From the NCBI RefSeq assembly GCF_000383095.1, contig NZ_AORL01000010.1, positions 186,001-250,000 of the forward strand: 64,000 bases of DNA. Direction: 5' to 3'. Position 1 is the first letter of the stretch. Each line of letters opens with the position of its first letter. The stretch is from Sphingomonas sp. PR090111-T3T-6A (GTDB lineage Bacteria; Pseudomonadota; Alphaproteobacteria; Sphingomonadales; Sphingomonadaceae). The notes beneath the pieces were generated by a model, which did not search any database, was not told the origin of the DNA, and saw only the letters and a list, made by a program, of their open reading frames with translations. Of this stretch, positions 9,908-18,743 are shown piece by piece. Made by a program: the position numbers and the translations under genes.

Positions 9908-10545
9908 CGGGTGAAAATCCGCTCGCTGCGGCTCTCGCGCTTCTGCCAGCCGCGCCGTTCGAGTTCGGGCGTGTCGGAGGGCTCGCTCGGGTAGCCGATG
10001 CAGAGCAGCGCCACCATCGTCCAATGCTCCGGCACGTCGAGCAGCGTCGCGACCGGCCCCGGATCGAGAATCGACACCCAGCCGAGCCCGATCCCCTCCG
10101 CCCGCGCCGCGAGCCAGAGCGTGTGGATCGCCATCACCGTCGAATAGCGCAGCGCCTCAGGCATGGTCTGGATGCCGAGGCCGTGACCGGCGGCGGGCGC
10201 TTCGTCGCTGAACACCGCGACGATCTCCGGCGCCTCGCGCAGGCCGTGGAGCTTCAGCGCGCGATAGGCGGCGGCGCGCTCCGCATCATAGCGTTCGGCG
10301 GCCTTCGCACTGGCGGCGTCAACATGGGCGGCGAGCACCTCGCGCAGGCCGGGCGAGGCGATGCGCACGAACCGCCATGGCTGCGAATTGCCCACGGAGG
10401 GCGCGAGCTGCGCCACCGTCAGCAGCCGGTCCATCGCGCCGTCAGACAACGGATCGGTACGGAAATGGCGGACGTCGCGCCGCCAGGCGAACAGCGTCTC
10501 CAGCCCGGCGCGGAAGGTCTCGTCGAAGGTCGGGACGTCGTTCAC
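9904..10545 (-). CDS. bluB: BluB 5,6-dimethylbenzimidazole synthase
   Basis: Nitroreductase-fold flavoenzyme that breaks down reduced FMN with oxygen to make dimethylbenzimidazole, the lower ligand of B12. The 213-aa product carries WRRDVRHFRTDPL at the N-terminus (flavin phosphate binding) and APSVGNSQPWRFVRI, both hallmark BluB blocks. GLGWVSILDP and LLCIGYP lie near the C-terminus. GTG at 10545 was chosen because the N-terminus then aligns with family members; a longer frame running back into the ctrA 3' region is not credible. DMB made here feeds CobT. Confidence 0.93.
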   Translation of the reverse strand: MNDVPTFDETFRAGLETLFAWRRDVRHFRTDPLSDGAMDRLLTVAQLAPSVGNSQPWRFVRIASPGLREVLAAHVDAASAKAAERYDAERAAAYRALKLHGLREAPEIVAVFSDEAPAAGHGLGIQTMPEALRYSTVMAIHTLWLAARAEGIGLGWVSILDPGPVATLLDVPEHWTMVALLCIGYPSEPSDTPELERRGWQKRESRSERIFTR

Positions 10546-10579
10546 CCCGATTCCATAGGCGGCGGCGCCCCGAACGGGA

Positions 10580-10611
10580 AGGGGCCGCCCCGACGGATCG
10601 GAGCGGCCCCT
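10580..10611 (-). terminator. Probable intrinsic terminator downstream of ctrA
   Basis: A perfect 9-bp inverted repeat, AGGGGCCGC at 10580-10588 and GCGGCCCCT at 10603-10611, with a 14-nt loop, lies between the ctrA stop and the bluB start. On the minus strand it is followed by CTTCCCGTT, a weak U-tract, so termination strength is uncertain. Confidence 0.5.
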
Positions 10612-10637
10612 CGTGAAACCGGAAAGCGGGGTGGACG

Positions 10638-11339
10638 TCAGGCGACCTGGGCGGCGGCCACGTCGTTGGGATCGCGCAGCACATAGCCGCGGCCCCACAC
10701 CGTCTCGATATAATTCTCACCTTCGCAGGCGAGGCTGAGCTTCTTGCGCAGCTTGCAGATGAACACGTCGATGATCTTGAGTTCCGGCTCGTCCATCCCG
10801 CCATAGAGATGGTTCAGGAACATCTCCTTGGTGAGCGTGGTGCCCTTGCGGAGCGAGAGCAGCTCCAGCATCGCATATTCCTTGCCCGTCAGGTGCACGC
10901 GGGCGCCGTCGACCTCCACGGTCTTGGCGTCGAGGTTCACCGAGAGCTTGCCGGTCTTGATGACCGACTGCGAATGGCCCTTGGAGCGGCGCACGATCGC
11001 ATGGATGCGCGCCACCAGCTCCTCGCGATGGAAGGGCTTGGTGACATAATCGTCCGCGCCGAAGCCGAGCGCGCGGACCTTGCTGTCCATCTCGGAAACA
11101 CCGGAGAGGATCAGCACCGGCGTCTGCACCTTGGCGACGCGCAGGCGCTTCAGCACCTCGTAACCGTGCATGTCGGGCAAGTTGAGATCGAGACAGATGA
11201 TATCGTAATCGTACAGTTTGCCCAGATCGAGGCCTTCCTCGCCCAGGTCCGTCGTATAGACGTTGAAACCTTCGGCGCCGAGCATCAGCTCGATGGCCTT
11301 CGCCGTCGTGGGATCATCTTCGATCAGAAGAACGCGCAT
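10638..11339 (-). CDS. ctrA: CtrA cell-cycle response regulator
   Basis: OmpR-family DNA-binding response regulator that controls cell cycle, division and motility genes in alphaproteobacteria. The 233-aa length is standard. The receiver domain has acidic pair D8-D9, phospho-acceptor D51 in [16 protein letters not shown] and TKPF at the Lys switch. The C-terminal winged helix includes [17 protein letters not shown] and the [15 protein letters not shown] wing, close to identical with known CtrA. It stands alone with its own 157-nt upstream region, which contains candidate CtrA sites. Downstream is a probable terminator. Confidence 0.97.
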   Translation of the reverse strand: MRVLLIEDDPTTAKAIELMLGAEGFNVYTTDLGEEGLDLGKLYDYDIICLDLNLPDMHGYEVLKRLRVAKVQTPVLILSGVSEMDSKVRALGFGADDYVTKPFHREELVARIHAIVRRSKGHSQSVIKTGKLSVNLDAKTVEVDGARVHLTGKEYAMLELLSLRKGTTLTKEMFLNHLYGGMDEPELKIIDVFICKLRKKLSLACEGENYIETVWGRGYVLRDPNDVAAAQVA

Positions 11340-11389
11340 GGTTCGTCCCCGTCTGCCCCGTCACGCCACCCCGCGCAACCGCACTGGCA

Positions 11390-11433
11390 TTAACCATTAC
11401 AGAGATGAATTAGAAAGGTTAATGACGAGTAAA
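11390..11433 (-). promoter_or_regulatory. Candidate CtrA-binding sites upstream of ctrA
   Basis: The AT-rich patch between ctrA and the divergent pseudouridine synthase gene contains TTAACCAT at 11390-11397, the typical CtrA half-site with its CC extension. It also has a split motif at 11419-11433: TTAA, seven bases, TAAA; on the other strand TTTA-N7-TTAACC. The known consensus is TTAA-N7-TTAA. Position 50-95 bp before the ctrA ATG suggests autoregulation. No GANTC site is seen here. Confidence 0.5.
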
Positions 11434-11496
11434 GTGGTAAATGACGGGTCGTGCGGGGAATTTGCCGTGGCGTGACCGCCATGGCACAGGGGCCGG

Positions 11497-12156
11497 ATGC
11501 TGGCCGACCTTATCCTCTTCATCGACGCCGAGGCGATCCTGCTGGACAAGCCGGCGGGGTTGCCCGTCGATGCCCCCCGCGCGGGCGGGGCGAGCGTCGA
11601 ATCTGCGCTGGAATCCTTGCGTTTTGGTTTCCAGCGTAACCCGGCCGCTGTCCACCGGCTCGATCGCGACACGTCGGGCTGCCTGCTGCTCGCGCGCAAT
11701 CCCAAGGCGCACAAGCGCTTCGCCGCCGCCTTCGAGGAAGGGCTGGCGGAGAAGACGTATCTTGCCGTGCTCGATGGCGTGCCGGAGAGCGAATCGGGGC
11801 GAATCAGTCTGGCGCTCTCCAAGAGGTCGACTCGGGAGGAGGGCTGGCGAATGGTGCCCGACCGGAAGGGCAAGCCCGCCTTCACCGACTGGCGGCTGCT
11901 CGGGCAGGTCGGCGGGCAGGCGCTCGTCGAGTTCCGCCCGCGCACCGGGCGGACCCACCAGCTCCGCGTCCATGCCGCCGAGGGGCTCGGCCTGCCGATC
12001 GTCGGCGATCCCGTCTATGGGCGGGGCGGGGCGTCGATGCTGCTCCATGCGCAGCGCCTGCGCCTGCCGCGCGATCCCAAACCTGCGATCGAAGGGCTGG
12101 CGCCGCTGCCCGAACGCTTCGCGCGCTGGGCGGAGTTCGTGGCGGCAGGCGCTTAG
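11497..12156 (+). CDS. RluA-family RNA pseudouridine synthase (no S4 domain)
   Basis: Converts specific uridines in rRNA or tRNA to pseudouridine. The 219-aa single-domain protein shows HRLDRDTSG, with catalytic Asp56, then GRTHQLRVHAA and PIVGDPVYG, the three RluA-family blocks. There is no N-terminal S4 domain, so it resembles RluA/TruC-type enzymes more than RluC/RluD. Target site cannot be told from sequence. ATG 11497 follows a CAGGGG sequence; an ATG at 11481 lies in another frame. It converges with arfB, overlapping by 4 bp at the stops. Confidence 0.88.
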   Translation: MLADLILFIDAEAILLDKPAGLPVDAPRAGGASVESALESLRFGFQRNPAAVHRLDRDTSGCLLLARNPKAHKRFAAAFEEGLAEKTYLAVLDGVPESESGRISLALSKRSTREEGWRMVPDRKGKPAFTDWRLLGQVGGQALVEFRPRTGRTHQLRVHAAEGLGLPIVGDPVYGRGGASMLLHAQRLRLPRDPKPAIEGLAPLPERFARWAEFVAAGA

Positions 12157-12575
12157 TCGCGGACCTTTCCGCGCAGGCTTTTCACCGTGCCGCGCTTTCC
12201 CTTCGAGTCCATCCGGCGGGTCTGGCTCGCGCGGGTGGGCTTGGTGGCCTTGCGCTTCTTGGGGATGAAAGTTGCCTCGCGGATCATCGCGAACAGCCGC
12301 TCGCGCACCTCCTCGCGATTGAGAAGCTGCGAGCGGGCGCCTTCGGATCGCAGGATCAGGACGCCATCCTTGGTGATCCGCGAACCGGCCATGTCGGTCA
12401 GGCGATGCTTCACCATGTCGGGCAGGTTGGGCGATCCCCACACGTCGAAGCGGAGCTGGACGGCCGAATCCGTCGTGTTCACATGCTGGCCGCCGGGTCC
12501 GCTCGATCGCGTGAACGACTCCTCGATCTCGTCCGAGTCGATGGAGATGGAGCGGGTGACGGGAATGGCGACCAT
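12153..12575 (-). CDS. arfB: ArfB (YaeJ) alternative ribosome-rescue factor
   Basis: A 140-aa class-I release-factor homologue that hydrolyses peptidyl-tRNA on stalled ribosomes without a stop codon. The GGQ motif is at residues 28-30 within SSGPGGQHVNT. The C-terminal tail is rich in Lys/Arg (PKKRKATKPTRAS, GKRGTVKSLRGK), the part that enters the empty mRNA channel in ArfB and separates it from RF1/RF2 by length. It converges on the pseudouridine synthase gene. Confidence 0.92.
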   Translation of the reverse strand: MVAIPVTRSISIDSDEIEESFTRSSGPGGQHVNTTDSAVQLRFDVWGSPNLPDMVKHRLTDMAGSRITKDGVLILRSEGARSQLLNREEVRERLFAMIREATFIPKKRKATKPTRASQTRRMDSKGKRGTVKSLRGKVRD

Positions 12576-12735
12576 GATCGGCAGCCTCTACGGCGCGGGG
12601 CGGGCATAGGAAAGCGCTCTGCCCCGATCGATCCGTCTGGAAGCGCACTGGGGCGCCTGAAAGGGAAACTTGCCTGCCCCGCGGCTTTCCCGGCGGCGGC
12701 CGAATGATTATGTGCGCCTCAACAAAGGAGCATCC

Positions 12736-13224
12736 ATGTTCGATTTCAAACCGCAGGCCGATGCCGATAAAGCCACCATCTGGGGCGATCTGCTGGGCGC
12801 CGCCGACGGCGTGACCAGCGGCGAGCGGGATGCCATCGCGAACATGGCCAATGTCTCAGCGCTGCTGTGGGAGCTGCTGCCCGATCTCAACTGGGCGGGT
12901 TTCTACCGCATGGTGGACGGCGAGCTGGTGCTCGGGCCGTTCCAGGGCCGCGCGGCCTGCATCCGCATCGCGCTCGGCAAGGGCGTGTGCGGCACGGCGG
13001 CGGCGACCGGCGAGACCCAGGTGGTGGAGGATGTCCACGCCTTCCCCGGCCACATCGCCTGCGATGCCGCTTCCGCCTCCGAGCTGGTGGTGCCGATCGT
13101 GGTGGACGGCCGCGTGGTCGCCGTGCTCGATCTCGACAGCCCGAATGTCGGCCGGTTCGACGCCGAGGATGCGGCGGGCGCCGAGCGGCTTTGCGCGCTG
13201 CTGGCGGAGCGCCTCGCCGCCTGA
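12736..13224 (+). CDS. msrC: Free methionine-(R)-sulfoxide reductase (GAF domain)
   Basis: Reduces free methionine-R-sulfoxide using thioredoxin-like electrons. The 162-aa GAF protein has NWAGFYR near residue 52, FQGRAACIRIALGKGVCG, and IACDAASASELVVPI. Its three cysteines at 75, 85 and 109 correspond to the three catalytic/resolving cysteines of E. coli fRMsr (YebR). ATG 12736 has AAAGGAG five bases upstream, which rules out the longer in-frame extension starting at 12670. Confidence 0.92.
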   Translation: MFDFKPQADADKATIWGDLLGAADGVTSGERDAIANMANVSALLWELLPDLNWAGFYRMVDGELVLGPFQGRAACIRIALGKGVCGTAAATGETQVVEDVHAFPGHIACDAASASELVVPIVVDGRVVAVLDLDSPNVGRFDAEDAAGAERLCALLAERLAA

Positions 13225-13352
13225 CCCGAAACGGGACGCGCGTGACAGGAGGTCGCTTGGGCGGCGTCGGTCGCGGGTGATAGCTTCGCCTCCATCAGGG
13301 GTCCGCGTGCAAGGCACGGTCTTCGCGACCCGATAGGCAGGGGACGGCGAAG

Positions 13353-14063
13353 ATGCGCAGGATCGACATTCTGGCCGGAGTGGCGGTGTGGCTCGGATGC
13401 GTGCCGGCCATGGCTTCCGCGGATGTGACGGCGACTCCTGCGCCGCCTGTGGGTGCGCCGATCGGCCTGTCCACCGAGCAGGGCAGCTGGGGCCAGAGCG
13501 GGTGGCAGGCGGGTGCCGCGCCCGTCGTGGCGAGCGCGGCGGGAACGAAAATCCATTCCGGCAAGAAGGTCGGCGCCTACAAGCGGCCCGAACCCGGCGC
13601 GACGCTGCCGCAGATCTGGCTGAACCCGGATTACACGATCAGCGACTGGCGGGGCTGGGGCCTCGCGCAGCCGGCGCAGGGCACCCGCTGGGTCCGCTAT
13701 TATGACGACGCCGTGCTGATCGACGATGCCGCCAAGGTGAAGGACGTGCGCTACGCCGTCGACTGGAAGGGCGGCTACCATGCGGCCGCTTACGCCGCCT
13801 CGCCTGCGCGGAGCGTGCCATTCGCGGTCAACAGCACGCCGCGCGTCACCACCGTCCAGAAGGATGAGAACACCGTCGTCACCACCTCGGTGGTCGATGT
13901 CGCGCCGACCTTCTCGGCGCCGGTGGCGGGCTATGCGGCCGAGGGGACGGGCAATGCCGCTTATGCCGCGGACGGCATGCAGGTGGTCGGCTACACGCCC
14001 GGCACCATCACCACCGTCACCACGACGCACACGATTCCGGGCAGCAAGGCGAAGGGCCGCTAG
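13353..14063 (+). CDS. Secreted protein with RcnB-like domain
   Basis: A 236-aa exported protein with a signal peptide (residues 1-23, cleavage near ASA). The middle, about residues 75-120, reads YKRPEPGATLPQIWLNPDYT, then DWRGWGL and RWVRYYDDAVLID. This is the pattern of RcnB/DUF-type periplasmic proteins (W-L-P-x-Y, then RWVRxxxDxxLID). RcnB in E. coli is linked to nickel/cobalt efflux, but many sphingomonad members have no known role. The C-terminal part is low-complexity, Ala/Thr/Val-rich. It has its own GGGGA-type RBS and no operon partner. Confidence 0.7.
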   Translation: MRRIDILAGVAVWLGCVPAMASADVTATPAPPVGAPIGLSTEQGSWGQSGWQAGAAPVVASAAGTKIHSGKKVGAYKRPEPGATLPQIWLNPDYTISDWRGWGLAQPAQGTRWVRYYDDAVLIDDAAKVKDVRYAVDWKGGYHAAAYAASPARSVPFAVNSTPRVTTVQKDENTVVTTSVVDVAPTFSAPVAGYAAEGTGNAAYAADGMQVVGYTPGTITTVTTTHTIPGSKAKGR

Positions 14064-14090
14064 TCCGCAAGCGCGGGCGCCGGCACAGCT

Positions 14091-14564
14091 TCAGCTCAGC
14101 CGGTCGAGGGCCTCGTCGTCGAGTGAGCCGGGGACGATCATCAGCGGGCAATGGAGCTGGCCGGATTGCGGCCCCGCGAAATAGGAGACGAGCGGACCCG
14201 GCCCGCCCGATTCCTGCGCGCCGAGCACCAGCGCGGCGATTCCCGGCCGCTCCTCCAGCAGCGTGCGCACCGCCTTGATGCGCTCGCCCTGTCGCACGGT
14301 GAGGTCGGGCTTCAGGCCCAGTTCCTCGATGATCTCGCCCGCCGCCTGATGGAGCAGCGCCTCGGCGCCGAGCCGGGCCTCCTCCTCCAGCGCGGCCTGC
14401 ACGCCGCCCCATTGCACGAACTCCGAAGGCTCGACGATCGCGAGCATTTCCACGCGTCCGCCGGTCTTGGCGGCACGCCGTGCTGCGAAGCGGAGTGCCA
14501 CCCGCGCTTCGGGGCTCCCGTCCAGCACGACGAGGTAGGTGCGGGGGGTCTGGGCGTCGTCCAT
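14091..14564 (-). CDS. Universal stress protein (UspA family)
   Basis: A 157-aa single-domain Usp with opening strand YLVVLDGSPEA and the nucleotide-loop region ALVLGAQESGGPGPLVSYFA, followed by CPLMIVPGS. These match the G-x2-G-x9-G(S/T) ATP-binding pattern loosely, so ATP binding is likely but not certain. The start is uncertain: ATG 14564 is given, ATG 14591 and TTG 14600 are in frame, and none has a strong RBS. It converges on the RcnB-like gene and is divergent from pdhC. Confidence 0.8.
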   Translation of the reverse strand: MDDAQTPRTYLVVLDGSPEARVALRFAARRAAKTGGRVEMLAIVEPSEFVQWGGVQAALEEEARLGAEALLHQAAGEIIEELGLKPDLTVRQGERIKAVRTLLEERPGIAALVLGAQESGGPGPLVSYFAGPQSGQLHCPLMIVPGSLDDEALDRLS

Positions 14565-14679
14565 GAGGGGGACGGTGCGGCATTGCGCCATTTCACGCAA
14601 GCGTCAGCCTTGACCATAAGCCGCCGAGGGCCGAAATGGCACACTCGCTAGACCGACTGCCAGAGAGGCCCTCGCCGCG

Positions 14680-15957
14680 ATGCCCATCGAACTGAAGATG
14701 CCTGCCCTGTCCCCGACGATGGAGGAGGGCACCCTTGCCAAATGGTTGGTGAAGGAGGGCGACGAGGTGAAGTCCGGCGATATCCTCGCCGAGATCGAAA
14801 CCGACAAGGCCACCATGGAATTTGAAGCCGTCGACGAAGGCACGATCGCCAAGATCCTCGTGCCGGAAGGTTCGGACGGCGTGAAGGTCGGCGCGCCGAT
14901 CGCGATTCTGGCGGGCGAGGGCGAAGACGCCTCCGCCCCCGCGTCCGCGCCCGCTCCGAAGGCCGAGGCTCCCAAGGCGGAAGCGCCGAAGCAGGCTGAG
15001 GCGCCCAAGGCCGCCGCGCCGGCTCCGGCAGCCGCCGCGCCTGCCGCCTCGGGCGACCGCGTGAAGGCGAGCCCGCTCGCCCGCCGCCTCGCTGAGCAGC
15101 AGGGCATCGACCTTGCCGGCGTTGCGGGCTCCGGCCCGAACGGCCGCATCGTCAAGGCCGATCTCGCCGGTGCCAAGCCGGGCGCCGTCACCCCGGCCGC
15201 TGCCGCCCCGTCGGCCGCTGCCGCGCCTGCCGCGATCGCCGCTCCGGCGCCCGCGCAGATCCCCGACATCCCGCATGAGAGCGCCAAGCTCTCCAACATG
15301 CGCAAGACGATCGCCCGCCGCCTCACCGAATCGAAGCAGCAGGTGCCGCATATCTACCTCACGGTGGACATCCAGCTCGACGCGCTGCTCAAGCTGCGCG
15401 GCGAGCTCAACAAGGGGCTCGAAAGCCGCGGCGTGAAGCTGTCGGTGAACGACATGCTGGTGAAGGCGCTGGCCGGCGCCCTCATGGAAGTGCCGAGCTG
15501 CAACGTGATGCTCGCGGGCGACCAGCTCGTCACCTTCCAGCGCGCCGACATCTCGGTGGCGGTGTCGATCCCGAACGGGCTTATCACCCCGGTGGTGACC
15601 TCCGCCGACACCAAGAGCCTCTCGGCGATCGCCGCCGAGATCAAGGATCTCGCGGCCCGCGCCAAGGACGGCAAGCTGAAGCCCGAGGAATATGCCGGCG
15701 GCACCGCCAGCATCTCGAACATGGGCATGTACGGCATCAAGCAGTTCGAGGCCGTCATCAACCCGCCGCAGGGGATGATCCTGGCGATCGGCGCGGGCGA
15801 GAAGCGTCCCTATGTCGTCAATGACGAGCTGACCGTCGCCACCGTTATGTCGGCGACCGGCAGCTTCGATCATCGCGCCATCGACGGTGCGGATGGCGCC
15901 AAGCTGATGCAGGCGTTCAAGCGTCTCGTCGAGAACCCGCTGGGCATGCTCGCGTGA
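14680..15957 (+). CDS. pdhC: Pyruvate dehydrogenase E2, dihydrolipoamide acetyltransferase
   Basis: Core of the pyruvate dehydrogenase complex; transfers acetyl from lipoyl-Lys to CoA. The 425-aa protein has one lipoyl domain (residues 1-80, lipoyl Lys43 in [10 protein letters not shown]) and an Ala/Pro/Lys linker. The peripheral subunit-binding domain follows near residues 127-162 ([25 protein letters not shown]). The catalytic domain ends in [13 protein letters not shown], with His398. The MPALSPTM start is typical of E2p. It is coupled to the thioesterase gene by GTGA and followed by lpd (E3); E1 genes are not in the window. Confidence 0.95.
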   Translation: MPIELKMPALSPTMEEGTLAKWLVKEGDEVKSGDILAEIETDKATMEFEAVDEGTIAKILVPEGSDGVKVGAPIAILAGEGEDASAPASAPAPKAEAPKAEAPKQAEAPKAAAPAPAAAAPAASGDRVKASPLARRLAEQQGIDLAGVAGSGPNGRIVKADLAGAKPGAVTPAAAAPSAAAAPAAIAAPAPAQIPDIPHESAKLSNMRKTIARRLTESKQQVPHIYLTVDIQLDALLKLRGELNKGLESRGVKLSVNDMLVKALAGALMEVPSCNVMLAGDQLVTFQRADISVAVSIPNGLITPVVTSADTKSLSAIAAEIKDLAARAKDGKLKPEEYAGGTASISNMGMYGIKQFEAVINPPQGMILAIGAGEKRPYVVNDELTVATVMSATGSFDHRAIDGADGAKLMQAFKRLVENPLGMLA

Positions 15958-16373
15958 AGAAGCCGCTCGACGACCAGCCGCCGATCGAGGCGCCGGCGGT
16001 CCGCGTGGTCGCCATGCCGGCCGACACCAATCCCTATGGGGATATCTTCGGCGGCTGGCTGATGAGCATGATGGACTCGGCCGCCGGCTCGGTGGCCTCG
16101 CGCCACAGTCATGGCCGCGCGGTCACCATCGCGATGGAGGGCATGACCTTCCATCGCCCGGTGTTCGTCGGCGACGAGGTGTCGGTCTATGCCACGCTCC
16201 TCTCCACGGGGCGGACCTCGATGAAGATCGCGGTCGAGGCGTGGCGCCGGGCGCGGCATGACGAGAGCAGCTACAAGGTGACGGAGGCGACGTTCATCTT
16301 CGTCGCGGTGGGCGAGGATCGCCAGCCGCGGCGGGTGCCGCCGATGCCCGTCGACGGCGAAGTCGCGGCCTGA
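15954..16373 (+). CDS. YciA-type acyl-CoA thioesterase (hotdog fold)
   Basis: A 139-aa hotdog protein: [28 protein letters not shown] carries the NxxGxxFGGxxLxxMD signature with the catalytic Asp, then [17 protein letters not shown]. This is the YciA/BACH acyl-CoA hydrolase pattern. Its GTG start overlaps the pdhC stop, so it is made with PDH E2. A role in relieving acetyl- or acyl-CoA build-up, or recycling CoA, is plausible but inferred only from this coupling. Confidence 0.85.
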   Translation: MKKPLDDQPPIEAPAVRVVAMPADTNPYGDIFGGWLMSMMDSAAGSVASRHSHGRAVTIAMEGMTFHRPVFVGDEVSVYATLLSTGRTSMKIAVEAWRRARHDESSYKVTEATFIFVAVGEDRQPRRVPPMPVDGEVAA

Positions 16374-16376
16374 TCC

Positions 16377-16595
16377 ATGGCCGGCCTCGCCCCCGCCCTC
16401 TTCATAGGAGCGGTGGCGGGGGTGGCCGTCCCCTGGATCGCGGAGCGCAGCGAAACGACGCTGAACGGCCTTCTGGCGGGCAGGCTCATCCACCTCCCGA
16501 TCGACGGCGGCATCGAGTTGCCCTGGTCCTGGCTGGTGTTCGCCGGCGTGACGCTGATCGCATGGGCCGCCATCGCGGTGGCCCGAATCGAATAG
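16377..16595 (+). CDS. Small hypothetical membrane protein between thioesterase and lpd
   Basis: A 72-aa protein with two likely membrane segments, residues 4-22 (LAPALFIGAVAGVAVPWIA) and 48-68 (LPWSWLVFAGVTLIAWAAIA), joined by a polar loop. It begins 3 nt after the thioesterase stop and ends 48 nt before lpd, so it belongs to the PDH operon. I do not recognise a family. Codon use looks like its neighbours, which supports a real gene. Confidence 0.65.
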   Translation: MAGLAPALFIGAVAGVAVPWIAERSETTLNGLLAGRLIHLPIDGGIELPWSWLVFAGVTLIAWAAIAVARIE

Positions 16596-16643
16596 AAGAT
16601 TGATCCCCGCCGGGCAGAGGCGGGCCCCTGAGGAAGGACAAGC

Positions 16644-18038
16644 ATGGCTGACACCTACGACCTCATCGTGCTGGGTTCGGGCCCCGGCGGCTATGTCGCG
16701 GCGATCCGCGCGGCGCAGCTCGGCCTCAAGGTCGCGATCGTGGAGCGCGAGAATCTGGGCGGCATCTGCCTCAACTGGGGCTGCATCCCCACCAAGGCGC
16801 TGCTCCGCACCTCCGAGATTTACCACTACATGACCCACGCCGAGGCCTATGGCCTCTCGAACGAGAAGCCGGGCTTCGACCTCGCAAAGGTCGTGAAGCG
16901 CTCGCGCGGCGTCGCGGGGCAGCTCAATGCCGGCGTCAAGGGCCTGATGAAGAAGAACAAGATCACCGTCGTCGAAGGCGAGGGCAAGATCACGGCCAAG
17001 GGCAAGCTCTCGGTGTCCAAGGACGGCAAGACCACCGATCTCGCCGCCAAGGACATCATCATCGCGACCGGCGCGCGCGCCCGCGACCTGCCCTTCGCCA
17101 AGGCGGACGGCGAGCGCATCTGGACCTATCGTCACGCGATGACGCCCAAGGAGATGCCGACCAAGCTGCTCGTCATCGGCTCGGGCGCGATCGGCGTCGA
17201 GTTCGCGAGCTTCTACAGCGACATGGGCGCGGAAGTGACCATCGTCGAGATGCTCGACCGGATCGTCCCGGTGGAGGATGCCGAGGTGTCGGAGTTCCTG
17301 ACCAAGCAGCTCACCAAGCAGGGCATGAAGATCGTCACCAAGGCGGGCGTCCAGAGCCTCGTGAACACGGGCAAGGGCGTGAAGGCTGAGATCAAGCTCG
17401 CCGACGGCAAGGTCGAGACCAACGAGTACAGCCACGCCATCGTCGCGGTCGGCATCGTGCCGAACACCGAGAATATCGGGCTGGAGGCGCTCGGCGTGAA
17501 GACCACCAAGGGCCATATCGACACCGACGGCCAGTGCCGCACCAACGTCGCCGGCCTCTGGGCGATCGGCGACGTCACCGCGCCGCCGTGGCTGGCCCAC
17601 AAGGCGAGTCATGAGGGCGTGATCGCGGCCGAAGCCATCGCCGGCAAGCATCCGCCCGCGATGGACGTCCGCAATATTCCGGGCTGCACCTATTCGCGTC
17701 CGCAGATTGCGTCGGTCGGCCTCACCGAAGCGAAGGCCAAGGAAGCGGGCTATGAGGTGAAGGTCGGCAAGTTCCCCTTCATCGGCAACGGCAAGGCGAT
17801 CGCGCTGGGCGAGGCGGAAGGCTTCGTGAAGACGGTGTTCGACGCCAAGACCGGCGAGCTGCTCGGCGCGCACATGATCGGCGCGGAAGTGACCGAGCTG
17901 ATCGAGGGCTATACGGTCGCCAAGCAGCTCGAAACCACCGAGGCGGAGCTGATCGAGACGGTGTTCCCGCACCCGACGCTCAGCGAAATGATGCACGAGA
18001 GCGTGCTCTCCGCTTACGGTCGCGCGCTGCATTTTTAG
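16644..18038 (+). CDS. lpd: Dihydrolipoamide dehydrogenase (E3)
   Basis: FAD/NAD-dependent enzyme that reoxidises the lipoyl arm of the pyruvate dehydrogenase complex. The 464-aa product shows the FAD motif GSGPGGYVAA at residues 11-20, the redox disulfide Cys42/Cys47 in GGICLNWGCIPTK, an NAD motif GSGAIGVEFA and the C-terminal HPTLSE with the active-site His. GAGGAAGGA lies 5-6 nt before the ATG. It is the last gene of the pdhC operon. Confidence 0.96.
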   Translation: MADTYDLIVLGSGPGGYVAAIRAAQLGLKVAIVERENLGGICLNWGCIPTKALLRTSEIYHYMTHAEAYGLSNEKPGFDLAKVVKRSRGVAGQLNAGVKGLMKKNKITVVEGEGKITAKGKLSVSKDGKTTDLAAKDIIIATGARARDLPFAKADGERIWTYRHAMTPKEMPTKLLVIGSGAIGVEFASFYSDMGAEVTIVEMLDRIVPVEDAEVSEFLTKQLTKQGMKIVTKAGVQSLVNTGKGVKAEIKLADGKVETNEYSHAIVAVGIVPNTENIGLEALGVKTTKGHIDTDGQCRTNVAGLWAIGDVTAPPWLAHKASHEGVIAAEAIAGKHPPAMDVRNIPGCTYSRPQIASVGLTEAKAKEAGYEVKVGKFPFIGNGKAIALGEAEGFVKTVFDAKTGELLGAHMIGAEVTELIEGYTVAKQLETTEAELIETVFPHPTLSEMMHESVLSAYGRALHF

Positions 18039-18274
18039 GGATTCGGTGCCCGGAGTCAGGAACCGTTCACGCGGGCCTTGGAAAAGGGGCAAGCCTGAAA
18101 CGATCCTGGCTTCGAGCCCGGAAAAGGAGGGCGCGGGAGCGAAACGAGGCCGGATTTCAATAAGGTTTCGCGAACTCCCCGCTTGACGACGACCGCATTT
18201 ATCGCGTTTTTCGGAACGGCTGCGGACGTGCTGCGTTGCCGAACGTCCGCTGGTGACGGAATAGGAGATAGTTA

Positions 18275-18508
18275 ATGAAGAAGGCTTTCACGATCGCCGC
18301 GGTTGCGGCTCTCGCGCTCGGCGCGGCCGCCTGCCACAAGTCGGAGACGACGACCACCAACGTCTCGGCCGAGGACAACATGCTCGTCCCCGCCGATGAG
18401 AACGCCATGGGCGACATGAACGCCTCGATGGGCGCCACCGACAACATGGCGATGGACAACGGCGCGATGGCCGACACCAACGCCGCTGCGACCACCAACG
18501 CGCAGTAA
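18275..18508 (+). CDS. Small secreted Met/Asn/Ala-rich protein, possible lipoprotein
   Basis: A 77-aa protein: N-terminal KK followed by a hydrophobic signal and a Cys in ALGAAACHKSE. The residues before the Cys only loosely fit a lipobox, so lipidation is uncertain. The mature part is acidic and repetitive, with DNM, GDMN, ATDNMAMDNGAM and NAAATTN, and Met is strikingly frequent. TAGGAG stands about 9 nt before the ATG. It is monocistronic, between two gene-free stretches of about 235 nt each. I do not recognise a named family; Met-rich tails can bind copper, but nothing here proves it. Confidence 0.72.
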   Translation: MKKAFTIAAVAALALGAAACHKSETTTTNVSAEDNMLVPADENAMGDMNASMGATDNMAMDNGAMADTNAAATTNAQ

Positions 18509-18743
18509 TCTCGCGAGGCGGCTGGCGGCTCCATAGACGGACGCCGCCGGCCGCTCGCAACCCCGGTGCCGCGCCACGCGCGGATGCGCCGGAGGGCGGG
18601 CCACGAGGCCCGACATGGCGGCGGGCCCCAGGCCGCCCGGCCTGGCGATGACGCCAGCCTCCCAAAACTGTCTCATTTGGCGACGAATCGGTGCCGTGGC
18701 GGGACTGGCCGAGGCCCGCATTGGCGTCTATCGATTGCGATCT

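Noticed and set aside
15870-18092. 740-aa open frame on the minus strand opposite pdhC-lpd
   Set aside because: Same effect of high third-position GC; low-complexity His/Arg/Asp-rich translation with no family match.
18085-18150. GGCTTCGAGCCCG resembling a tRNA T-arm after lpd
   Set aside because: No matching acceptor, D or anticodon stems could be drawn around it.
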